Of a DNA stretch of 14,427 bases, positions 1 to 7,696 are shown piece by piece. How positions within the stretch are numbered: the stretch's first letter is position 1; each line of letters begins with the position of its first letter. Source of the stretch: Bacteroidaceae bacterium (GTDB lineage: Bacteria; Bacteroidota; Bacteroidia; Bacteroidales; Bacteroidaceae); contig CAAGDO010000256.1 of assembly GCA_900768625.1 (NCBI GenBank), positions 1-14,427 on the forward strand, written 5' to 3'. Below the pieces are notes generated by a model. The model saw only the letters and a program-made list of their open reading frames with translations. It had not been told where the DNA came from and did no database searches. The translations under genes were made by a program, and so were the position numbers.

Positions 1-20
1 ACACGACGCTCTTCCGATCT
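1..20 (+). other. Illumina adapter remnant (not genomic)
   Basis: The first 20 bases read ACACGACGCTCTTCCGATCT, identical to the 3' end of the standard Illumina TruSeq read-1 adapter. This is untrimmed sequencing adapter joined to the left end of the contig, not host DNA. The genome begins at about base 21, and any reading frame entering from the left is interrupted here by the contig end and not by biology. Confidence 0.95.
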
Positions 21-22
21 TG

Positions 23-121
23 CCGCTTGCCCTGGATTGGCAAAGGGATGCATTTTTGAGGAGAACAGCAAACGGGCGGGTGTACTACTACGAGGATTTG
101 AGGCCGATTTGTATATTTTAA
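23..121 (+). CDS. Possible 3' end of a truncated plus-strand gene
   Basis: Behind the adapter one plus-strand frame stays open for 32 codons and stops at TAA 119-121. Its end reads GRVYYYEDLRPICIF and uses codons such as TAC, GAG and GAT that are common in the other genes. A second frame is also open to TAA 139-141, but it needs less usual codons (CTA CTA CGA GGA). I do not recognise the fragment and assign no function. The call rests only on an open frame, the codon choice and the sharp fall in GC after the stop, so it is weak. Confidence 0.3.
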   Translation, partial: PLALDWQRDAFLRRTANGRVYYYEDLRPICIF

Positions 122-289
122 GCAAATCAGTCAATATCTAATTAATCCATTTAATTATACTGGCATTCCGTTGCAATATTTGAGATTTATCTCGGGGAGC
201 GCTGCAATGTGGGTTAGAAGAGATAAAACTAAAAATCAAATCTTCGTCAGAAAAGTTTAGACGACTTCCATATGACGGTAGATGAACAA
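122..289. other. AT-rich non-coding stretch, nothing recognised
   Basis: AT-rich spacer between the possible gene end on the left and the terminator of the TlpA-like gene on the right. I see no convincing frame, promoter or strong hairpin; the only inverted repeat is a trivial GAGAT/ATCTC at about 181-192. Confidence 0.5.
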
Positions 290-323
290 AAAGGCTGGAT
301 TCCATGTCAGGAATCCAGCCTTT
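285..323 (-). terminator. Intrinsic terminator of the TlpA-like gene
   Basis: A perfect 14-bp stem (arms 290-303 and 310-323, AAAGGCTGGATTCC and its complement) closes a 6-base loop. On the minus strand the stem is followed by a T run and then GTTC (plus bases 285-292 read as complement). It starts 11 bases beyond the stop codon at 335-337. Position, stem strength and T tract on the minus side fit a Rho-independent terminator for the minus-strand gene. The plus-strand side (TTTAGTTTTA) is a poorer T tract. Confidence 0.85.
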
Positions 324-334
324 AGTTTTAGAGT

Positions 335-2173
335 CTACTCATTCGCGTTGAGAATTTTTTCTTTCATAGGTTCAACGCTAGGCCATCCTGTAACCGATTC
401 CTTGAGTTGGCCATTTGGTCCATAGATAAGATAATGGGGAATGGCATTGTTGTAGCCGGGAATCTTCATCTTCTTCCAGTCATCCTCGGTGAAGATGTAG
501 TGCTCGCCTCTGTGTTTGCGTTTCATTTCTATGAAGCCATCGGTGGAGGAGGAGTTGTTGGTGATGTAGACAAAGATCACGCCCTGATTTTCCAACTCGT
601 TCTTCACCTTTTCCATTTCCTTGATTCCAAGGTTGCAAGGGCCGCACCATGTGGCCCAGAAATCGATGAATACCACTTTGCCGGGATGACGGGCCACGAT
701 TTGGGAGAGATATGTTTCGGGTTCACCCTGTGGTGTCCACAGCGAGTCGGAATCAAGTTGTGGGGCCAATTGGGCTTGTAATTCGCGGATTGCCGTTTGG
801 TATTCGGTTGGCTGTCGTTTGATTTCCTCAGCACTGACAGGTTGGGCGGCTTTCACCCGTGCCACCAGAGCGGCAGCGGAGTCGAGTTGTTCGAGCCATC
901 GCCCCATCACCGATGATTGCAATCCGTTGGCTGCCAAGTAGGTTTTGTATGAGGTGTTGGAAGTGACATAAGCCGTGTGGAGCGTATGGGGAAAAATCAA
1001 TTGCGCGGCATGGGGATCTTGGAAGTCCATTTGTTTCTCGGGAGCGGCCAGCTGTGCCGAGTCAAGGGGATTTGGCGGGAGGGTGTTGATGAAAGCATAC
1101 TGGTTGCATCTGTCAAGATATGCTTTCTCGCTAGCCAGCTGCAAATATTCCCGTTCACCTTCTGACAGGGGAAGAGCTGCATAATGGGAAAGACGGTTCT
1201 GATGGCATTCCCACACCGATTGGCGGAATTCGGCGTAACTCTGATGGTGATTTTTTTCGATGCTGTCTTGTTGGAACGAACTGTTTTCTGACCACAAGGT
1301 GTTCAAAAGCGAATCAATGCTGAGAAACGAAGTCATTCCGCCATGTATGTGTAGAGCCTTCTTCTTCTCAGGATGATAGTCACCGACATATTGGGCATTG
1401 GCTGCTCTGTTCAAGTCATAGTCAATGGTGATCGTGTCCCCAGGGCAAAGCGGAAAATTCAAAGGGTAGCCCAGCACCGAGAAATCCACAAGAATGGGGT
1501 AAGCCAGATCGTATTTCAAACAGAAGAGCCCGCACGTATCTGTTATCTCAGGGAAGGGATTGTCCTTGATGTTGCCGCTATTGGCCCATACGCGCAGAAC
1601 GTACTGCTCTCCTTGTGGCAGACCATGAACACGTCCGCGCACCACAGCCGGAGCATAGCGTCGGGGCCAATCGGGCAACGCTCCAGTCGGGCGAAGCGAC
1701 GGCGCAGGAGGTAGAAGGGCGGGATAAGGATGACCGTCAGTGCGGATACCCAACATCTTCCCCGATCCCCAATCGTTGATGCAAAAATAGTCGAAAGTAG
1801 TGGTTTTGTGTGGCAAACGGGGAAAAACGAGACGCAAGGAATCACCCTCTTGGAAGGCGAAGGCCTCACCTTTAGTCACCTGACGAGCCGAATCTTCGTC
1901 GCATCGATGCCTATAAGCCACGGCTGAGAGAAGGGGCAGACTGTCGCCAGCTGCAGTTAGGTAAACGTTTCCGGGTAATGTGATTTGGTCTTCAAAGGCG
2001 TTGAGCGCAAAGATAAGGGCTGTCGTTTTCTTCCCAATCTCTATGCGTTCCAGTTTCGAGATGCTCAGTCCCGAGCTGCCCAAAAGATAAGACGGATGTT
2101 GGATGGAACGCGCCTGACAGCATATGCTGGCGAGGAAGCTCACAAAGAGCAAAAAACATGTTTTGAAATTCAT
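335..2173 (-). CDS. Exported TlpA-like thioredoxin-fold protein
   Basis: A 612-residue protein from the chosen start. A signal peptide is visible (MNFKTCFLLFVSFLASICCQA), probably cut after CQA by signal peptidase I. The last ~130 residues form a TlpA/AhpC-TSA type thioredoxin domain: GKVVFIDFWATWCGPC with catalytic cysteines at about 510 and 513, then the conserved cis-proline loop (AIPHYLIYGPNGQ). The long N-terminal part is not recognised; Bacteroidota TlpA-like proteins often carry such variable N-terminal regions. The family carries out thiol-disulfide exchange in the periplasm; the partner here is unknown. The frame could extend to an ATG at 2251, but that lies upstream of the promoter at 2209-2240, and only the ATG at 2173 puts the signal peptide at the N terminus. 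It is a single gene with its own promoter and terminator, divergent from the lipoprotein at 2583. CCGPC-type or ResA-type roles cannot be separated by sequence alone. Confidence 0.88.
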   Translation of the reverse strand: MNFKTCFLLFVSFLASICCQARSIQHPSYLLGSSGLSISKLERIEIGKKTTALIFALNAFEDQITLPGNVYLTAAGDSLPLLSAVAYRHRCDEDSARQVTKGEAFAFQEGDSLRLVFPRLPHKTTTFDYFCINDWGSGKMLGIRTDGHPYPALLPPAPSLRPTGALPDWPRRYAPAVVRGRVHGLPQGEQYVLRVWANSGNIKDNPFPEITDTCGLFCLKYDLAYPILVDFSVLGYPLNFPLCPGDTITIDYDLNRAANAQYVGDYHPEKKKALHIHGGMTSFLSIDSLLNTLWSENSSFQQDSIEKNHHQSYAEFRQSVWECHQNRLSHYAALPLSEGEREYLQLASEKAYLDRCNQYAFINTLPPNPLDSAQLAAPEKQMDFQDPHAAQLIFPHTLHTAYVTSNTSYKTYLAANGLQSSVMGRWLEQLDSAAALVARVKAAQPVSAEEIKRQPTEYQTAIRELQAQLAPQLDSDSLWTPQGEPETYLSQIVARHPGKVVFIDFWATWCGPCNLGIKEMEKVKNELENQGVIFVYITNNSSSTDGFIEMKRKHRGEHYIFTEDDWKKMKIPGYNNAIPHYLIYGPNGQLKESVTGWPSVEPMKEKILNANE

Positions 2174-2208
2174 ATAGGTGTTGTTTGAAGATGTTTCTTT
2201 TTTTTTGA

Positions 2209-2240
2209 CAAAAGTACGGCAATCTTTCAGAATGTCCAAA
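2209..2240 (-). promoter_or_regulatory. Bacteroidota-type promoter of the TlpA-like gene
   Basis: On the minus strand there is TTTG (plus 2237-2240), a 20-base spacer, and TACTTTTG (plus 2209-2216). This matches the Bacteroidota primary sigma consensus TTTG / TAnnTTTG with ideal spacing. Transcription should begin near 2202, giving a leader of about 30 bases that is A-rich and has no Shine-Dalgarno site. The promoter lies inside the longest open frame and so decides the start codon at 2173. Confidence 0.8.
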
Positions 2241-2258
2241 TGCGTAGTCATAATTTAA

Positions 2259-2273
2259 CGTATATTTTATACG
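2259..2273. promoter_or_regulatory. Palindrome upstream of the TlpA promoter, possible operator
   Basis: CGTATA-TTT-TATACG is a perfect 6-bp inverted repeat with a 3-base spacer, starting 19 bases upstream of the -33 element at 2237-2240. The position would suit a regulator site. AT-rich inverted repeats of this size also arise by chance, so this is tentative. Confidence 0.25.
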
Positions 2274-2338
2274 AGAATAATCTGTTCCGTTTGTACACGT
2301 AAGGTAAGGGAACGTGTCATTGTAGCCCCCAATCAGTG

Positions 2339-2414
2339 GAAATTGACGGCATTTATATGCTCATTTTATTCTCGTTTAGGATAAGGCCAACGTGTAATAG
2401 TCGTCATTTTTTTT
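2339..2414. repeat. Degenerate hairpin related to the PUL terminator
   Basis: This part of the divergent intergenic region resembles the long terminator hairpin at 4469-4543. Both share AGGATAAG, then AACGTnTAAT, GTCG, a base, and CATTTTTT in the same order and spacing. The left arm (AAATTGACGGC, 2340-2350) pairs partly with the right arm (GTCGTCATTT, 2401-2410), and an inner stem TTATTCT/AGGATAA is kept. It lies upstream of the lipoprotein gene and downstream of no gene on either strand, so it is not an obvious terminator. A decayed copy of a hairpin repeat is the best description. Confidence 0.5.
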
Positions 2415-2488
2415 GTTGTTCATTCTGGCTGCGTCTATCCTTGGGGGATGTGATGTCACTTCTTATGGGCGTATATCCCAAATTGTTG

Positions 2489-2496
2489 TATCTTTG
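2489..2496 (+). promoter_or_regulatory. Probable -7 element of the lipoprotein gene
   Basis: TATCTTTG followed by C matches the Bacteroidota -7 consensus TAnnTTTG. It stands about 87 bases before the ATG at 2583. The upstream -33 box is poor: only TATG at 2464-2467 is correctly spaced (21 bases). The gene has a Shine-Dalgarno-like AAGGA at 2570-2574, 8 bases before its ATG. Confidence 0.5.
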
Positions 2497-2582
2497 CAAT
2501 AATAGTTCCTGCCACGCCTCTTTTTGAATGCGCGCCACGAGCAGGCCTTCATGTTTATCAACGTAATTCAAGGACAAGACAA

Positions 2583-3713
2583 ATGAAAACTCGATACACA
2601 TCAATTCTGTTAGGGCTGGCTCTGCTGTTGTGTGCCTCTTGTAGCAAGGAGGAGCTGTCCATCACCTATTTCAATCAGCAAAACAGTACGCCTGGCAGTG
2701 GCAATGAGGGCGGTCTGAGGATGGGGCATACGTTGATGATTGAATACGATTCCGTTCGTTTTTCTGATGGGTCGTATGCCGTTCATAGCTTGAGAAATTC
2801 ACCGCAAAACAGTTTGACGGCGTTCTTTGATGATAAGGGACGCACGATTGCAACGGTGTCCAGAGCTTCGGAATGTTATGCACAGACACTGGTGTATAAC
2901 TACGATGAGGCCGGCAGACTGTCGCATCTTCTCCGCTTCAAGCGTGAAATCTTTGAAGGACTCGAACCTGACACTGCGGGATATGAAAGGAACGAAGAAG
3001 GGTATCTTGGCTTTCGGCAGATGATAGCCCAGTTAGACTATGAGCATCCTGATACGGCGAGATACGAGCAGACGAACATTGAATATGACAGGAATGGTGA
3101 TGCCGTGAGAGCATATGTCGTCTACGGCAAAGACCGTATCGTTGCTCCCGATGGATACAAGTTGGAGGTAGCTGTGCAGCCTTGTCTCAGCTTTTGGCAA
3201 AGCGATATCAATGGCGGCTTCTATGTCTTTCATGTCAGGATGAAGCCTAAAAGTAAGGACATGCCCGCTTATAAGGTCTGCCGATTTGCCGACTTTATGC
3301 CGTCCGTGGAATCAGACTATCGGAATGGCTGTATCGTCAAGACGATTTGGCATCGTCATCCCAGCATGTGCCCCGATGATGCAGACCGTGTCTTCATTCC
3401 CGTTCGCGTTGGAGAACTGAACGTCTATTCTGCATCAGGAGACGATGGCAGCAAACATCAACGCGCCTACAGGAAAGGTCTGTTGGCATACACGCAGACC
3501 GTCAGTAAGTATGGCACCCTATTGGAAAAGGAGACTTACACCTTCCTGCCCAATAACAAAGCAAAGGTCGCAGTCGAGTCCATGGACAATCCGACCAAGA
3601 CCTTGAAAACGCAATCCGTCTCCATCATCGACGTGCCCCATCCGGAAGCGTATCAAGAGGATATGAATGTGGATTGTGGAGACTTCAGGTGGGAGAACTA
3701 TTACTTCAAATAA
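2583..3713 (+). CDS. Probable surface lipoprotein with YD-repeat-like motifs
   Basis: A 376-residue protein. The N terminus is a lipoprotein signal peptide, with a hydrophobic stretch LLGLALLLCAS before the modified Cys20. The residues right after it are SKEE, which fits the K-(D/E)2 lipoprotein export signal known from Bacteroidota surface lipoproteins, so an outer-face location is predicted. Residues 104-120 (YNYDEAGRLSHLLRFKR) and 166-181 (IEYDRNGDAVRAYVVY) resemble YD/RHS-type repeats, and FDDKGRTI at 82-89 may be a weaker one; these form beta-strand units in other proteins. The C-terminal half is not recognised. Single gene: it is divergent from the TlpA-like gene and convergent with the PUL, with no partner gene. 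No toxin or enzyme motif is visible and I assign no function. The start is supported by the signal peptide and an AAGGA site 8 bases upstream. Confidence 0.8.
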   Translation: MKTRYTSILLGLALLLCASCSKEELSITYFNQQNSTPGSGNEGGLRMGHTLMIEYDSVRFSDGSYAVHSLRNSPQNSLTAFFDDKGRTIATVSRASECYAQTLVYNYDEAGRLSHLLRFKREIFEGLEPDTAGYERNEEGYLGFRQMIAQLDYEHPDTARYEQTNIEYDRNGDAVRAYVVYGKDRIVAPDGYKLEVAVQPCLSFWQSDINGGFYVFHVRMKPKSKDMPAYKVCRFADFMPSVESDYRNGCIVKTIWHRHPSMCPDDADRVFIPVRVGELNVYSASGDDGSKHQRAYRKGLLAYTQTVSKYGTLLEKETYTFLPNNKAKVAVESMDNPTKTLKTQSVSIIDVPHPEAYQEDMNVDCGDFRWENYYFK

Positions 3714-3862
3714 GAGTGCTTCAAATCATTCTGATGAGTTGAACTGTGCCTTTTCGGAAGTGTGTTTCTGTAAGTGGACGAAAGAGCATAGCGGGCTATG
3801 TGGCTGAGGCTATTTGCGGAAAAACGCTTCCGGGAAGGTGATAAAGGGTGTGTTTTCTCATT
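3714..3862. other. Spacer after the lipoprotein gene, small hairpins only
   Basis: No gene. There is a perfect CATAGC-GG-GCTATG hairpin at 3787-3800 and a weak CGGAA...TTCCG at 3817-3832. Neither is followed by a T tract, so I cannot name a good terminator for the plus-strand lipoprotein gene. Confidence 0.5.
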
Positions 3863-4083
3863 CTAAATCCGAAACTTGAGTTTGTCTGTCTTTGCGTTTG
3901 GGTTTTTACGTGGGGGTTGACTTGGACGTGCTTCGCACGCTGTTTTTTTTACATTAATGACCGCCAATGGGCCATTAATTAGAATGAATGCTGCGTGCTC
4001 TGCACGCTGGTTTTTGCATGTTCATTAATGCTGCATGCTTCGCATGTTGAGAAAATGGTCGTTACCTCAAGTTTCGGATTTAG
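3863..4083. repeat. MITE-like palindromic element with 18-bp inverted ends
   Basis: The 221-bp unit is bounded by exact 18-bp inverted repeats: CTAAATCCGAAACTTGAG at 3863-3880 and its complement at 4066-4083. Inside, read on the minus strand, are three palindromes (GCATGC/GCATGT 4033-4047, GCGTGC/GCACGC 3993-4007, ACGTGC/GCACGC 3926-3940) and one copy of the 23-bp box (3951-3973). There is no coding capacity and no clear target-site duplication. The interior at 3894-4048 recurs in opposite orientation at 13641-13793 with roughly 90% matching positions by eye. It resembles a non-autonomous mobile or REP/BIME-type unit; the family is not one I can name. Confidence 0.7.
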
Positions 4084-4434
4084 TGAACTGACACGGATGG
4101 GCCATTGGTGGTATTCATGTAAAAAAAACAAGCACGGAACGCACCGAAATCATTCAACCACACTTACGTATGGAAGGCGAAGCCATTAACGACCATCCCC
4201 GCGTTATGAGGGCGTAGCCATTAATGAACATTTCCTCCTCAAGGCGTGCTTCAGCACGCTGAGGGGAGAGCGTGCGAAGCACGCAGTATTGATGGCCATT
4301 AACGGCTCATTGGCGGAAATTAACGTTGAAAGTCCAGCGTGCGCAGCACGCCCAAGCAAACCGGATGTAAAAACCAAAAAAAACTGTTTTTCATGCCATA
4401 AAACCAATCGTCAAATCCAAATTCGAAACTAGAG
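4084..4434 (+). repeat. Further palindromic-repeat units, partly decayed
   Basis: Two plus-oriented units follow. The first has a 23-bp-box variant at 4099-4120, then an A run and GCACGGAACGCAC (4132-4144), matching the right half of the unit at 14196-14241. The second holds short GGC-GAA-GCC (4176-4184) and GGC-GTA-GCC (4211-4219) inverted repeats. It also holds a hairpin with GCGTGC-TTCA-GCACGC (4244-4259) extended by CCTCA/TGAGG, palindromes at 4270-4284 and 4337-4351, and a 23-bp box at 4304-4326. It ends with AAATTCGAAACTAGAG (4419-4434), a 14-of-16 match to the inverted end seen at 3863. No gene is supported in this stretch. Confidence 0.6.
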
Positions 4435-4466
4435 TCCCACAAACACCGTAAGCCCGGAATAAATGT

Positions 4467-4543
4467 AAAAAAAATGGCGGCAATTATACGTTGTCCCTAT
4501 CCTGACCAGGATAAGAGGAAACGTATAATCGTCGCCATTTTTT
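4467..4543 (-). terminator. Long bidirectional terminator hairpin of the PUL
   Basis: Arms of 24 bases (4469-4492 and 4520-4543) pair with only two non-Watson-Crick positions. The loop itself holds a TATCCT-GACC-AGGATA hairpin. On the minus strand the stem ends in eight T residues (complement of 4467-4474), 18 bases after the GH85 stop codon, so it should end the susC-susD-GH85 transcript. The plus strand also ends in six T residues and would block read-through from the repeat cluster. It is unusually long for a terminator and has a decayed relative at 2339-2414. Confidence 0.85.
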
Positions 4544-4561
4544 ATGGATGATGCAGTGGCA

Positions 4562-7500
4562 TTATTTCACCACCAGCTTCTGCGAACGGATCACGTTGGC
4601 CGACTGCATCTTCACCACGTAGGTGCCGGGGAAGAGGCCTGTGGCTGACGCGTTGGCGTTCTGCACGAAACGGACGAGCTTGCCGTCGGTTGCGTAGATC
4701 CATGCCTTGTCGACGTTGACGAAGCGTACGACACCACCTTCAACGCTGATGGCGGGACGTCCCGTTTCCGTCTGGCTGATGCCTTCGGTGCTGCCGTTAA
4801 GGCCGTCAGGCTGTTCGGCTACGCCCTGGTCGTGAGCATCGGGAGGAGTCGGACGCTGGGCATTGTCACCCACGATTTCCACGTTGAAGTCGATGGTGAA
4901 ACCCTTGGCGTGCAGACCCGTGGGCTGGAACATACCTTCAAACCAGGCATCGGAGAACACGATGCGCAGACGGCTCTGGCCGGTGCGGGCATCAGCGGGC
5001 ACGGTGAACTTATGGCGGATACCTGCTGTTTCGAATTCAGGCGTTCCGGCACGTGTCTTGCCGAGGAAGAAGAGGCGTTCGCCTTCTTTGGGGTTCTTTG
5101 TGATGTCATCGGGGTTGAACGTACCGCTACCGTCGAGATCCATCCAGCCGCCGGCGAAGCACCAGCGCAGACCGTCGTCAGACTTGCCGTCGACGGAAAT
5201 GCCTGTGGAGTTGAAACACTTGATGTAGAGTTCCACTTCCTGACCCTGCTTCACCTTGAGCGTATGGTTGAGGGCGTTGGCATACTGTGAGCCGTCTTCA
5301 ACGGGACCATTGGCGTGGTATGCAATGTTCTGTTCGGCACCGGAAGTTGTCACGTCAGTCACGTAGCGCACCTTGCGGGCGATGTCGGCACCCTCACAAG
5401 CGGGATCCATCCTGCTCACACCGTAAGTGTCGGCCTGATAGTTGGGGAGCTGGTCCTGAGCGGCGCGGGAAACGTGAACCCATTCGACGGGGGAGTAGGT
5501 CTTCAAGTCCTTCGAAACGGCACGTACGCCCACGTAGGGATCATCGTCGTTGCCTTCAAACTTGATCTGATTGATGAAAGCCACCCACTGCGTGGTGCGG
5601 CCCACTTCCGTGACGTGGCCGTTGGCTCCGTTCTTGTAGAACACCTCGAAGTGGTCGATGTTGGCCTCGTCGTTGTAGAGGAGATCCCACTTCGCGCGGT
5701 CAGTGGCCGTTGCGTTGACCTTCCAGTTGAGCTTGAGCGACATGGTCTGCTTCGTTTCGGCCTTCACCTCGGCGAGCAGGTCCTTCACAGTGGCGGGAGC
5801 CACCTTGAAGTCGTCGGAGATTTCGAGCTTGCCCACGTAGAGCTTGTAGTTGGAGTTGCTGCCCTTCACGCGCAGACCGATGCGGTCGATCACGTCGCCT
5901 GTGGCCAGTGCGCTGAGGTCGAGCTTCTTCTCCTGCCAGGTGGCACCTTCGACATTGCCCACGGGCACTTCCACCCAAGCGTTCGTGCCCTGCTTGCGCA
6001 CGATGACGGAGAGGTCAGTAGCCATGGTGCCTTCCTTGCCGCTCTTGAGGGCGATCTTCACGATGGGATTGGCGGCGGAAACCTTGAGCTGTGTCTTGTA
6101 GAGGACGATGTCGTTGCCCGTAGCGGTGCTCTTGCCCGTGAGAACGAGGCATGAACCACCCGTGTAGGCATCAGCGTGGGTGAACTCAGGCTGGATGTCG
6201 GAAGCCACGGTTTCGGTTCCGGAATTGTAGACAAGCCAGCGGAAGGTCGGCACGATGTCCTGGTTGGCCATGTTGTACCAGCTTGCGCCCGTTTTCTTAC
6301 CCTTGTAGTTGTAGCGGTCACCGTTACCGAGGTTGAAGTGGGTGCTGAAAGGCAGGTTGCCCTGGATGGCCGAGCGTTCGGGGATGAATTCCGCGATACC
6401 GCAGAAGGTGGAAAGTGGAAGTTTGGTGCCCACCTGTTCCCAGTTGTTGCCGTTGTTGCTCACCTTCGGACGGTTGGCCGGGTTACGGTTACCTCCGGAG
6501 AATCCGCGTTCAAGCAGGCGCTGATAGTTGGCCTGGGTTTCCATGGCGTCGGCACCCTTGTTGTAGCTCAGGAATCGGCTCTGTCCGTGTTCGCCCCAAA
6601 GGCAGATACCGGCCTTGTGGGCCTGGGCGTTGGCGTCGAGACGGGTCCATCCGCGGTCCATCGACGAAATCCACACACCCGTGTAGAGACGGTCTGCTGA
6701 ACCCGTTGCAGCTTCGGCGGCGGTCACTGAAGGACCGATGCCGTAGGAGAAGTCACCGGCAGAATAGTTGAGCATGAGGTCGGCTGTCTGGCCCGTCTTG
6801 TCGCCGTAGAGGGCATTCGAAGAGGCAGTGGTGAGCGTGGAGTTGCCCGTGTAGAGACCAAGGTGGAAATTGTCGAAGCCCTGTGCTGCGGCTTCCTTGT
6901 AGAGAGCCTTATGGAAGGCCACGATGTCGGCATTGGCGTAGCCGTTGTCCTCCCAGTTGTAGTTGATGCCGTCGGCACCGAAGTACATCACGGCATTGAT
7001 GAGGGGCTTCACGTATTTATAGGTGCCGTCAGGGTTCTTGGCGGTGCAGAACTTGGTCCAGGTGCCGTCACCTGTTCCCCAGCTTTCGAAGAACTTGATA
7101 CCCGACAGGATGTCCGTACCGTTCTTGTGGGCTGCATCCACCCATGCACCGGGAGCCTGGAAGAAACCGTGGTTCCATGAACCGAAGAGGTTCGTATACT
7201 GCCACATGGAGAACACGTCGCTACCGAAGTCACCGTCGGGGTAGCCGGCCAGACCGTCGGAACCGATGTCCATCGGGAGGTTACACCAGAGGTTACGCGT
7301 CTCGTAGGTCTTCGTCACGAGGCGGTCAGCACGGCTGAGGATGGGGGCCTTACGCACGTGGGAACGGATGAAGGCGACGTCGGAGGGCAGGATACCCACA
7401 GCCTCGAATTCGGCATCGGTGGGGTAGGTGCGTCCGTTCTCGAGCGCCGTGTTGAACAGCGTGAGGATGGTTTCGGGACTGAACTTGTCGAAGTTGTAAA

Positions 7501-7606
7501 CGGTGGTCGAAGCCGTGGGCGATGTCTGGGCCATCATCGGGACAGCGGGAGTCATCAGCGGACCACAGCACACGAGAGCCAACGCTGCAAGCGTAGATTT
7601 CTTCAT
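4562..7606 (-). CDS. GH85 endo-beta-N-acetylglucosaminidase with T9SS tail
   Basis: A 1014-residue enzyme predicted to hydrolyse the GlcNAc-beta-1,4-GlcNAc bond in the core of N-glycans by substrate-assisted catalysis. The signal peptide is residues 1-27 (cut near MMAQ). The GH85 catalytic barrel spans about 100-400: MWQYTNLFGSWNHGF, then DAAHKNG (157-163), then the family signature DG-x3-N-x-E as DGINYNWED, giving Asn217 and Glu219 as the oxazoline-stabilising and acid/base residues. Residues ~465-600 look like a beta-sandwich carbohydrate-binding module and ~601-715 like a fibronectin-III-type domain. Residues ~740-912 form a GEVED-type domain (GGWMDLDGSGTF; FTVPADARTGQSRLRIVF). The last ~65 residues are a type A T9SS sorting tail (LFPGTYVVKM...RSQKLVVK), so secretion and surface attachment by T9SS are predicted. 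It is the last gene of the operon, 90 bases after susD. Glycan preference (high-mannose or truncated complex) cannot be told from sequence. Confidence 0.9.
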   Translation of the reverse strand: MKKSTLAALALVCCGPLMTPAVPMMAQTSPTASTTVYNFDKFSPETILTLFNTALENGRTYPTDAEFEAVGILPSDVAFIRSHVRKAPILSRADRLVTKTYETRNLWCNLPMDIGSDGLAGYPDGDFGSDVFSMWQYTNLFGSWNHGFFQAPGAWVDAAHKNGTDILSGIKFFESWGTGDGTWTKFCTAKNPDGTYKYVKPLINAVMYFGADGINYNWEDNGYANADIVAFHKALYKEAAAQGFDNFHLGLYTGNSTLTTASSNALYGDKTGQTADLMLNYSAGDFSYGIGPSVTAAEAATGSADRLYTGVWISSMDRGWTRLDANAQAHKAGICLWGEHGQSRFLSYNKGADAMETQANYQRLLERGFSGGNRNPANRPKVSNNGNNWEQVGTKLPLSTFCGIAEFIPERSAIQGNLPFSTHFNLGNGDRYNYKGKKTGASWYNMANQDIVPTFRWLVYNSGTETVASDIQPEFTHADAYTGGSCLVLTGKSTATGNDIVLYKTQLKVSAANPIVKIALKSGKEGTMATDLSVIVRKQGTNAWVEVPVGNVEGATWQEKKLDLSALATGDVIDRIGLRVKGSNSNYKLYVGKLEISDDFKVAPATVKDLLAEVKAETKQTMSLKLNWKVNATATDRAKWDLLYNDEANIDHFEVFYKNGANGHVTEVGRTTQWVAFINQIKFEGNDDDPYVGVRAVSKDLKTYSPVEWVHVSRAAQDQLPNYQADTYGVSRMDPACEGADIARKVRYVTDVTTSGAEQNIAYHANGPVEDGSQYANALNHTLKVKQGQEVELYIKCFNSTGISVDGKSDDGLRWCFAGGWMDLDGSGTFNPDDITKNPKEGERLFFLGKTRAGTPEFETAGIRHKFTVPADARTGQSRLRIVFSDAWFEGMFQPTGLHAKGFTIDFNVEIVGDNAQRPTPPDAHDQGVAEQPDGLNGSTEGISQTETGRPAISVEGGVVRFVNVDKAWIYATDGKLVRFVQNANASATGLFPGTYVVKMQSANVIRSQKLVVK

Positions 7607-7645
7607 GATTAGGATGGGTATTATAGAGGATTATCGTTTGGAAAC

Positions 7646-7684
7646 CCGGCCAAGGGTGGGGCAGTGTGTCTCACCCTTGGTCGG
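7646..7684 (-). promoter_or_regulatory. Intercistronic hairpin between susD and GH85
   Basis: Arms CCGGCCAAGGGTG (7646-7658) and CACCCTTGGTCGG (7672-7684) form a 13-bp stem with one imperfect pair and a 13-base loop. On the minus strand it falls 12 bases after the susD stop and about 40 bases before the GH85 start. Only a GTTT follows on the transcript, so full termination is unlikely. Partial attenuation, or protection of the upstream susCD message from 3' decay, is the usual role of such stems in SusCD operons and is inferred here. Confidence 0.6.
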
Positions 7685-7696
7685 CTTTAGGAAAAA

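Noticed and set aside
2174..2251. Upstream start for the TlpA-like protein
   Set aside because: The extension contains the promoter (2209-2240) and would bury the signal peptide 26 residues inside.
2295..2317. ACACGT/ACGTGT inverted repeat as an operator
   Set aside because: Six base pairs with an 11-base gap in a long intergenic region, not placed near either promoter core in a telling way.
3995..4407. Short open frames in the first repeat cluster (both strands)
   Set aside because: They consist of palindromic repeats and give Cys/His/Ser-rich peptides without any domain.
5315..6154. 279-codon open frame opposite the GH85 gene
   Set aside because: Same cause: low-complexity antisense translation of a well supported enzyme gene.
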